Origin: UBA6065 sp038063975
GTDB lineage: Bacteria > Patescibacteriota > Minisyncoccia > Phycocordibacterales > UBA6065
Assembly (NCBI GenBank): GCA_038063975.1
Contig: JBBTTY010000035.1
Span: 1-24,900, forward strand
Direction of reading: 5' to 3'
DNA: 24,900 nt
Below, one piece after another: positions 15,321 to 21,173 of the stretch. The notes under the pieces were generated by a model, which was given only the letters and a program-made list of their open reading frames with translations, had not been told where the DNA came from and made no database searches. The first letter of the stretch is position 1. Each line of letters starts with the position of its first letter. The position numbers and the translations under genes are program-made.

Positions 15321-15333
15321 AAATGGTTAAATT

Positions 15334-16257
15334 ATGAAACGAAATACATTAAAATTTCTTGTTATTGTAGTATTCTTTGCTGGTTCACTATCGACTTATG
15401 CATGGAACCCCCCGAGTCAGAGTCCGACTGGTGCTAATTCATCCGGTCCGATTACAACATCTTCGGTTACTCAAACAAAATTAGGTGGACTTATTTTAAA
15501 CAGCGGTGGTGCAACCGACGGTTTGTTTATTGCCAAAGGAAATGTCGGTTTTGGAATACTCACACCATCTAATCCGTTCGAAATATGGAATACGACTACA
15601 CCATGCATTTCTGGATGTAATACATCCACGGGAAGGTGGATATATTCGGGTATACATAGCGGTGGTTATCGGTTTTCTCCTTCTGTTGATGGTTTGATAA
15701 CACAATTATGGATGTTTGTTTCCAATACCAGTGAGGTTTTTTATTTGAGACTTATTGATGTATCAACTGGAGCGATTTTGGCAAGTAAAAATTTAACTTC
15801 CTCACAACCTTTTACCTGGATATCGGCAGATATCACACCCGTAAATGTTTTGGCTGGCAGAGAGTATATTGTGGCAGTTGGAGGAAATGAAATAACTGCT
15901 ACAAATCCACCTTTTACGAATAATAAATCTTTTCCATTTTCAATACAGGATAGCGGTATTACTATAACGCAGAGCGTATATTCACTCGCAAAAGACACTT
16001 CAGTTTTTTCTTCTGGTTCTTATGAATATGGTTTTGGATTAGTAGACGTAACTTTTTCGAAAATTACATTTACTGTAAAGAGTAGTGGTTTGGTTGGTAT
16101 TGGTACACGAACCCCGACCTCAAAACTTTCCATTGTTGGAGGAATTCAACCCGGTGATGTTCCTGATTCCGAATGTGTATCAAATACAGCTGGTACTGTG
16201 AGGTGGCATTCAAATTTGCTCAGCGTCTGTAATGGTTCTGCATGGATCTCTTTTTAG
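15334..16257 (+). CDS. Exported fibre-like paralogue with jelly-roll-like insert (307 aa)
   Basis: A signal peptide (MKRNTLKFLVIVVFFAGSLSTYA) precedes WNPPSQSPTGANSSGPITTS and QTKLGGLILNSGGATDGLFI, paralogous to the preceding protein. Between the first VGFGILTPS and the last VGIGTRTPTSKLSIVGG repeat lies a domain of about 140 residues (103-242). Its GYRFSPSVDGLITQLWMFVS, LRLIDVSTGAILASKNL and VLAGREYIVAV segments match the DUF4082 / choice-of-anchor jelly-roll style. The protein ends with the shared C..NTAGTVRWHSNLLSVCNGSAWISF-type module, without the Cys-rich tail of its neighbour. It probably works with that neighbour at the cell surface. Confidence 0.8.
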   Translation: MKRNTLKFLVIVVFFAGSLSTYAWNPPSQSPTGANSSGPITTSSVTQTKLGGLILNSGGATDGLFIAKGNVGFGILTPSNPFEIWNTTTPCISGCNTSTGRWIYSGIHSGGYRFSPSVDGLITQLWMFVSNTSEVFYLRLIDVSTGAILASKNLTSSQPFTWISADITPVNVLAGREYIVAVGGNEITATNPPFTNNKSFPFSIQDSGITITQSVYSLAKDTSVFSSGSYEYGFGLVDVTFSKITFTVKSSGLVGIGTRTPTSKLSIVGGIQPGDVPDSECVSNTAGTVRWHSNLLSVCNGSAWISF

Positions 16258-16260
16258 CTA

Positions 16261-16285
16261 TATAATATAGAGGATTAAATCCTGC
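16261..16285 (+). promoter_or_regulatory. pilB -10 box and 5' leader palindrome
   Basis: TATAAT at 16261-16266 would start transcription near 16273, leaving a leader of about 14 nt before the pilB ATG. AGGATTAAATCCT, a perfect 6+1+6 palindrome, covers 16271-16283 at the predicted start site, where a repressor could act. Confidence 0.45.
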
Positions 16286-16286
16286 T

Positions 16287-18035
16287 ATGTACATCGAAGA
16301 AAATCAGCTAAAAAGTTTCATAGCCGATTCCGGGCTCGTTTCAAAGAGCGACATTGATTCTGCTACCTTGGAAGCTGGAGCAAAAAAAACCAATCTCGGA
16401 GAGATTTTGGTAAATCACGGAAAATTATCCGAAGATGATTTGCGCAAGATCCAAGCCTACATTTTGGGAATTCCTTTTGTTGATTTGAGGAATCAAAAGA
16501 TAGATTTTGAAGTTCTCTCTCTCATTCCCGAACCGATTGCTAGAAATCACAATATTGTCGCTTTCAAAAAAACTGAGGATTCTCTCGAAGTCGCCATGCT
16601 CGATACAGACGACTTGTCGGCTATCGATTTCGTAAAGAAGAAAGTTAATCTAAAAATTTTACCTAGACTCTCTGATACAGATTCCATCAAGTCGGTTTTG
16701 GTTCAATATCAAAAGAGTTTGAAAGCCGAATTTGGCGATCTCATAAAAAAAGAAACTGATACCCTGAAAACTCTTTCTCAGGAACTTCGTGGCGAGGGTT
16801 CCGATGGAGACCTAAAAAAAATGGCCGAAGATTTGCCGGTTATTCGCATTGTAGACACACTTCTAAAGCACGCCATTATTCAAGGCGCTTCCGATATACA
16901 TATAGAACCACTTGAAAAAGAATTACTGGTTCGTTATCGCATAGATGGCCTACTCCACGATGCTATGGTTTTGCCAAAAGAAGCCGAGATGTCTATTACA
17001 GCACGCATAAAAGTACTCTCCAATTTGAAACTCGACGAAAAACGATTACCCCAAGACGGTAGATTCAAAGTAGAAATGAATAGTGAAAAAGTTTCTTTGC
17101 GTGTTTCCATATTGCCTACATTTTATGGCGAAAAAACTGTTATGAGACTCCTGCGCGAGAGTGTTTCTGGTTTTACTCTCGAATATTTAGGCTTTCATGG
17201 AGAAGCGTTGGAACATATTCATGCGGCGACAAGACTTGCCACTGGCATGATTCTGGCTACGGGTCCGACAGGCTCTGGAAAATCCACAACCCTCTATACA
17301 ATTCTCGATATTTTGAATCAGCCTGATGTAAATATTTCTACAGTAGAAGACCCTGTTGAATATCAAATGCCCAGGGTCAATCAAACCCAGGTTCGTCCCG
17401 ACATAGGATTCACGTTTGCTACGGGATTGCGTTCTCTTGTTCGTCAAGATCCGGACATAATCATGGTCGGAGAAATTCGAGACAACGAAACCGCATCTCT
17501 GGCTATAAATGCCGCTCTCACGGGACATCTCGTGCTTTCAACTATTCACACAAACAGTGCAGCGGGAGCAATTCCTCGTCTCATGGACATGAAAATCGAG
17601 CCGTTTCTTCTCGCCTCTACACTTTCAGTTGTCATCGGCCAACGCCTTGTGCGAAAACTGGCTGATGCAAAAGATCGAAAAGCTCTCACCAAGTTAGAGT
17701 TAATGGCTCTAGGTAAAATTGTTGATCTCGATCGTATGCTCTCGCTTCTGCGCAATGAAAAAGTAATCGGTCCTGCTGATGGATGGGATAAAGTAATGTT
17801 TGGGTCGCCGAGAGTTTCAGAAGGCGATGACGGTTACAAAAGCCGTATAGGTATGCACGAGGTTTTTAAAGTGTCTTCGGCTATAAAGGAATTGGTAATA
17901 AAAAATGCTACATCGGAAGCCATAGAGATCCAAGCAAAAAAAGAGGGTATGATAACCATGCTTGAAGATGGTATTTTTAAAGCGGCACAAGGATTGACCA
18001 CCATAGAAGAAGTTTTGAGAGTGGTTTCAGAATAA
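16287..18035 (+). CDS. pilB: Type IV pilus assembly ATPase PilB
   Basis: A 582-aa hexameric secretion ATPase that powers pilin polymerisation from the cytoplasmic side. The N-terminal MshE/GspE-type domain (1-150, NHGKLSEDDLRKIQAYILGI) leads to the ATPase core. Walker A is GPTGSGKST at 326-334, the Asp box STVEDPVEY is at 351-359, Walker B IIMVGEIRD at 391-399 and the His box TGHLVLSTIHTN at 412-423. The GASDIHIEP motif at 200-208 is also typical. The C-terminal subdomain lacks the four-cysteine zinc site found in most PilB/GspE (the KLADAKDRKALTKLEL region has none). It is followed by palindrome E3 and pilC. GspE is an alternative label, but no outer-membrane secretin fits here. Confidence 0.95.
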   Translation: MYIEENQLKSFIADSGLVSKSDIDSATLEAGAKKTNLGEILVNHGKLSEDDLRKIQAYILGIPFVDLRNQKIDFEVLSLIPEPIARNHNIVAFKKTEDSLEVAMLDTDDLSAIDFVKKKVNLKILPRLSDTDSIKSVLVQYQKSLKAEFGDLIKKETDTLKTLSQELRGEGSDGDLKKMAEDLPVIRIVDTLLKHAIIQGASDIHIEPLEKELLVRYRIDGLLHDAMVLPKEAEMSITARIKVLSNLKLDEKRLPQDGRFKVEMNSEKVSLRVSILPTFYGEKTVMRLLRESVSGFTLEYLGFHGEALEHIHAATRLATGMILATGPTGSGKSTTLYTILDILNQPDVNISTVEDPVEYQMPRVNQTQVRPDIGFTFATGLRSLVRQDPDIIMVGEIRDNETASLAINAALTGHLVLSTIHTNSAAGAIPRLMDMKIEPFLLASTLSVVIGQRLVRKLADAKDRKALTKLELMALGKIVDLDRMLSLLRNEKVIGPADGWDKVMFGSPRVSEGDDGYKSRIGMHEVFKVSSAIKELVIKNATSEAIEIQAKKEGMITMLEDGIFKAAQGLTTIEEVLRVVSE

Positions 18036-18042
18036 AAAATAG

Positions 18043-18159
18043 AAAAAGCGAAAGGAAGTCTGCTCGCTCAGCACGACGTTCTCGCCTGCTGGCGAGCCGT
18101 CTCATTCTCGGCCTCACGGCCTCCGAAAGTCTTCGCTCGCAGACCTCCTTTCGCTTTTT
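18043..18159. repeat. Modular palindromic element E3 (also pilB terminator)
   Basis: About 117 bp starting 7 nt after the pilB stop. The arms AAAAAGCGAAAGG(A)AGTCTGC... and GCAGACCTCCTTTCGCTTTTT pair with few mismatches and end in TTTTTT, so the plus strand forms a terminator. Inside are GCACGA at 18071-18076, hairpin A CTCGCC/GGCGAG with loop TGCT (18081-18096), and hairpin B GGCC/GGCC with loop TCAC (18110-18121) inside TCGG...CCTCCG. The layout matches E1 and E4, but hairpin A is GC-rich here. Confidence 0.85.
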
Positions 18160-18252
18160 TGGCCAAATAGAGCCGTATTACAGTAATGATATGTATTCTG
18201 GTCAACACCTTGGAATCACAGAGTGCTCCGAACAGCGACGAAAAATAGGATG

Positions 18253-18363
18253 ATGAAAAAAATACTGGAGAATCCAAAAAAGGAAGTAATCACATCGTAC
18301 ATAGGACTTTTGAAGCACGGGAATGGGGAGAAATTAAAAGCGATGATTTTAGAAAAATGGTAA
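18253..18363 (+). CDS. Possible 36-aa protein upstream of pilC
   Basis: ATG at 18253 (also 18250) opens a frame of 36 codons: MKKILENPKKEVITSYIG, then LLKHGNGEKLKAMILEKW, then TAA. It ends 4 nt before the pilC ATG. AGG lies 4 nt upstream. The composition is plausible for a small amphipathic, basic protein and the codon use is like the neighbours. No homologue is recognised, and it could instead be a remnant of a longer gene or just leader sequence. Low confidence. Confidence 0.3.
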   Translation: MKKILENPKKEVITSYIGLLKHGNGEKLKAMILEKW

Positions 18364-18367
18364 AATT

Positions 18368-19585
18368 ATGCCAATGCTTTTCGCTTATAAAGCGGTAAAA
18401 AAAGACGGTACGCATTACGATGGCATTCTGGATGCTGTTGATAAGTTTGCTGTTTACAAGGAACTGCATGGCCAAGGAGGTATAGTCTTGGAGGTAAAAG
18501 AAAAAGGAACGAGAAGCGTTCTAAAAAGTCTGCTGTCGATTTCTTTTGGTGGAGCTCGCATGGCAGATCGCATTATGTTCGCCAAAAATCTCTCGGCTAT
18601 GCTCCACGCAGGACTGCCTCTAGCTCGAGCTCTCTCTGTGCTAGAGCGTCAAATGTCGAGCAAAACATGGGCGATTATATTTAAAAAATTGATTGATGAT
18701 TTGTCTAGAGGAGTCAGTCTGTCGGTTTCCCTAGCTTCTTTTCCAAAAACATTTTCAACACTTTTCATATCTATGGTAGGGGCGGGTGAAGAATCCGGTA
18801 GCCTAGTACAGTCGCTTGGTATCGTGGGTGAAGAACTGGAGAAATCATACGAACTGCGAAAAAAAGTGCGCGGGGCCATGATATATCCATGCATTATACT
18901 TTGTGTCATGATTGCTATAGCAATATTGATGCTCGTTTATATTATTCCCAAATTAACCCTCACTTTCAAAGAATTTAATACAGAATTACCTCTCTCAACC
19001 CGCGCCATTATTTCGACGAGCGATTTCTTTGCTCATTATTATGTTTTTATAATTGCTGGAATATTGGCCATCTTTGCCTCTGCCTATGCCTTTTCAAAAA
19101 CTCTCATAGGCAAACATGTTTTAGGACAAATAGCTATAAAAATGCCAATCATAGGTACTATTGTCCAAGAAATCAATTCCGCTCGCACTGCCCGCACCCT
19201 CTCTTCACTCTTGTCGTCTGGCGTGGAAGTCGTTGCCGCCATAAAAATCACGTCCGATGTAGTGCAAAACATACATTACAAAGAAATGCTCTCAAAAACG
19301 GCTGATCAAATTCAAAAAGGTATGTCTCTAGAATCAATTTTTCGGCCGAGAACCGAACTTTATCCGCCGTTTGTGGGAGAGATGGTTGGAGTGGGAGAAG
19401 CAACTGCAACGCTCTCTAAAACGCTCTTAGAAGTAGCTGTCTTTTATGAAAATGAAGTGGCGCAAAAAACAAAAGACATGTCTACGGTTATCGAGCCTTT
19501 CCTCATGGTCGCTATCGGCATAGGTGTCGGTTTTTTCGCTCTGGCCATGATTTCACCGATTTATTCGCTTTCAAATAATATATGA
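18368..19585 (+). CDS. pilC: Type IV pilus inner-membrane platform protein PilC
   Basis: A 405-aa GspF/PilC-family polytopic membrane protein that couples PilB to pilin assembly. Two cytoplasmic GspF domains are visible: first FAKNLSAMLHAGLPLARAL (about 72-90) with GAGEESGSL (about 139), second INSARTARTLSSLLSSGVE (about 272-290) with GVGEATATL (about 343). Transmembrane helices lie near 173-194, 222-243 and 377-397. An ATG two codons later (18374) follows TAAAAT by 7 nt, so MLFAYKAVKK could be the true leaderless start. The stop TGA overlaps the next gene's ATG (ATGA), a sign of coupled translation. Palindrome E3 separates it from pilB, so the two may be on separate transcripts. Confidence 0.95.
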   Translation: MPMLFAYKAVKKDGTHYDGILDAVDKFAVYKELHGQGGIVLEVKEKGTRSVLKSLLSISFGGARMADRIMFAKNLSAMLHAGLPLARALSVLERQMSSKTWAIIFKKLIDDLSRGVSLSVSLASFPKTFSTLFISMVGAGEESGSLVQSLGIVGEELEKSYELRKKVRGAMIYPCIILCVMIAIAILMLVYIIPKLTLTFKEFNTELPLSTRAIISTSDFFAHYYVFIIAGILAIFASAYAFSKTLIGKHVLGQIAIKMPIIGTIVQEINSARTARTLSSLLSSGVEVVAAIKITSDVVQNIHYKEMLSKTADQIQKGMSLESIFRPRTELYPPFVGEMVGVGEATATLSKTLLEVAVFYENEVAQKTKDMSTVIEPFLMVAIGIGVGFFALAMISPIYSLSNNI

Positions 19586-20154
19586 AAAAAGCGGAGCAAA
19601 AACAGAAAAGAGATGTCCGCGTGGAGCACGAAAATTTTTCTGCTGAAAAATTTTCTCGGTTTCGGCGCCGTCGCGCCTCAAGCGTCTCCACGCGGACATC
19701 TCTTTTCTGTTTTTGCTCCGCTTTTACATTGATGGAAGTAATGATAGTTATAACCATCACGACAATTATTGCTACGATATCAATCATTTCTTTCGTTTCA
19801 TTTTCCCGGAGAGAAGCTCTCGATGCATCTGCTACAGCCCTCGCTTCAGGATTGCGTGATGCCAGATCTCAAACTCTAGCTTCTGTGGGTGGTTCTCAAT
19901 ATGGAATTGCTATAAATAGCAACAAATTTACTCTTTTCCAAGGTGTTGTATATGATCCTATGGCTTCTACAAATAAATCTTTTGATTTTAGTTCTTATGT
20001 TTTAGCGTCATCTTCTATATCCGCTGTTGTCTTTCAAAGACTCACGGGTAATTCCACCGCATCTGGTACAATTGATGTATATCTAGTTTCTGATTCAACC
20101 GTAAAACGTAGCGTAAGCATAAGTAGTACAGGTTTAGTCAATGTACAAAAATAA
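19582..20154 (+). CDS. Type IV pseudopilin with palindrome-derived leader (190 aa)
   Basis: The prepilin peptidase motif is SA-FTLMEVMIVITITTIIATISIISF, with Glu at +5 and a hydrophobic helix. Ala, not the usual Gly, occupies the -1 position. The 47-residue leader is far longer than the usual 5-15, and residues 3-47 are coded by palindrome E4. The left arm codes for a charged stretch (AEQKQKRDVRVE), the right arm for TSLFCFCSAF. Remove E4 and MKK would join directly to FTLMEV, a normal short leader. The ATG overlaps pilC's stop as ATGA, and no better start exists downstream before the motif. The C-terminal part is a small Ser/Thr-rich beta domain (GspH-like). It overlaps the next gene by 14 bp. 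Confidence 0.85.
   Translation: MKKAEQKQKRDVRVEHENFSAEKFSRFRRRRASSVSTRTSLFCFCSAFTLMEVMIVITITTIIATISIISFVSFSRREALDASATALASGLRDARSQTLASVGGSQYGIAINSNKFTLFQGVVYDPMASTNKSFDFSSYVLASSSISAVVFQRLTGNSTASGTIDVYLVSDSTVKRSVSISSTGLVNVQK
19587..19725. repeat. Modular palindromic element E4, in frame inside a pilin leader
   Basis: The arms 19587-19626 and 19686-19725 are perfect 40-bp inverted repeats (AAAAGCGGAGC...GTGGAG with its reverse complement). Inside are GCACGA at 19626-19631, hairpin A GAAAATTTTTC/GAAAAATTTTC with loop TGCT (about 19630-19655), then TCGG and hairpin B GGCG/CGCC with CCGTCG as its loop (about 19664-19677). The element starts two codons after the pseudopilin ATG, keeps the frame open and ends at the FTLMEV motif. 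Arms without a mismatch suggest recent insertion or repair-driven homogenisation. Confidence 0.92.
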
Positions 20155-20626
20155 TTTTCGAAAGGAATTTAAAAAAGGTTCAACCCTTATAGAGATTGTT
20201 GTTGTAACAGCGATACTCGCTCTAGTATCTTTGGCTTTTTTGGGTACATTTACAGCTCTCTCGCAATTTCATTACAAAGATATGCTCATCATAAAAGGTG
20301 AATTATTGGCCGAAGAAGGTATTGAAGCGTTACGATTCGTAAAAGAAAGTGGTTGGAATAATTTATCAAGTATTCCATCAGGCAGTAAGCGATATTTATC
20401 TCTTGCTCCTTCCGCATGGAGCATAACTACCAATCCAGAAGTTGTTGATGGAGAATTTTTTAGATATTTTCGTGTTTACGAGGTATTGAGAGATGCTTCA
20501 GACGATATAGTTTCTTCTAGTGGAACAATTGACCCAGACACATTACTTTTGGATGTGTCGGTTGATTGGAATTGGAGAGGGTCTACTACTACGGCTAACT
20601 ATAAATCGTACATAACCAATATTTAA
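20141..20626 (+). CDS. Type IV pseudopilin (161 aa)
   Basis: The leader MYKNNFRKEFKKG is basic and 13 residues long. The cleavage motif is G-STLIEIVVVTAILALVSLAFLG, with Glu at +5 (E18) and one hydrophobic helix. The C-terminal domain is small, with Trp-rich strands (DVSVDWNWRG), as in GspI/PilV-type minor pseudopilins. It overlaps the previous pseudopilin by 14 bp and precedes the next by one base, so it is translated in a tight operon. The residues FVKESGWNNL and the SLAPSAWS segment are typical of PilV-like proteins of CPR bacteria. Which minor position it fills is not certain. Confidence 0.85.
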   Translation: MYKNNFRKEFKKGSTLIEIVVVTAILALVSLAFLGTFTALSQFHYKDMLIIKGELLAEEGIEALRFVKESGWNNLSSIPSGSKRYLSLAPSAWSITTNPEVVDGEFFRYFRVYEVLRDASDDIVSSSGTIDPDTLLLDVSVDWNWRGSTTTANYKSYITNI

Positions 20627-20627
20627 T

Positions 20628-21170
20628 ATGACTTTAAATAAAAAATATAATAAAAAGTATGGTTATACGTTGGGTTATACGTTGATTGAAATGATCATAT
20701 CAATTGGACTTACGACGTTACTTTTGTTGGTTATTATAGAGACATCTTTAGTGATTGCTCGATCTCATGACAGGTCCAGGGATTTTTTGGAAATAAATTC
20801 AACGGCAATGGGAGCGTTTTCTAGATTCTCTCGAGATATACGCAGAGCTACATCAATTGATACAGTGAATAGTGTTTTGAATGCCAGTGACGGTAAAATT
20901 GTTTTGAAAATGAAAAAAGATGATGGCACCAATGATACTACGGTTTTTTATCTTGCCGAAAATAAAGTAAAAGAAACCTACAATGGAACGATTGTAGGCG
21001 ATATTACGTCCTCTTCTATGGATGTTTCTAATTTGACGTTTAGACTTTTTCAAATTTCTACCACTACGGCGGTGAGAATAGAAATGACCGTTGCACCTGA
21101 TGCCAGTTCTACTGTGCCATCACTGAATTTTTATGGCACATATGTTTTGCGAGGATCATACACTGAATAA
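20628..21170 (+). CDS. Type IV pseudopilin with duplicated cleavage motif (180 aa)
   Basis: A short basic leader MTLNKKYNKK is followed by YGYTLGYTLIEMIISIGLTT. A 12-bp tandem duplication gives two GYTL copies; only the second has Glu at +5 (G16-YTLIE), so processing there is expected. The hydrophobic helix TLLLLVIIETSLVIA continues the pilin N-terminal domain. The C-terminal domain (SRFSRDIRRATSIDT, DGKIVLKMKKDDGTN, VFYLAENKVKETYNG) matches the GspJ/PilW minor pseudopilin layout. It sits 1 nt after the previous pseudopilin and 3 nt before the PilX-like gene. No Shine-Dalgarno is visible. Confidence 0.85.
   Translation: MTLNKKYNKKYGYTLGYTLIEMIISIGLTTLLLLVIIETSLVIARSHDRSRDFLEINSTAMGAFSRFSRDIRRATSIDTVNSVLNASDGKIVLKMKKDDGTNDTTVFYLAENKVKETYNGTIVGDITSSSMDVSNLTFRLFQISTTTAVRIEMTVAPDASSTVPSLNFYGTYVLRGSYTE
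20661..20684 (+). repeat. 12-bp perfect tandem duplication
   Basis: GGTTATACGTTG occurs twice end to end and codes for GYTLGYTL at the prepilin processing site. It is in frame. Confidence 0.9.
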
Positions 21171-21173
21171 TAT

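Noticed and set aside
2436..19725. Integron attC sites as an explanation for the palindromes
   Set aside because: The arms lack the paired RYYYAAC/GTTRRRY core sites, there is no integrase, and the boxes lie in the centre instead of at the ends.
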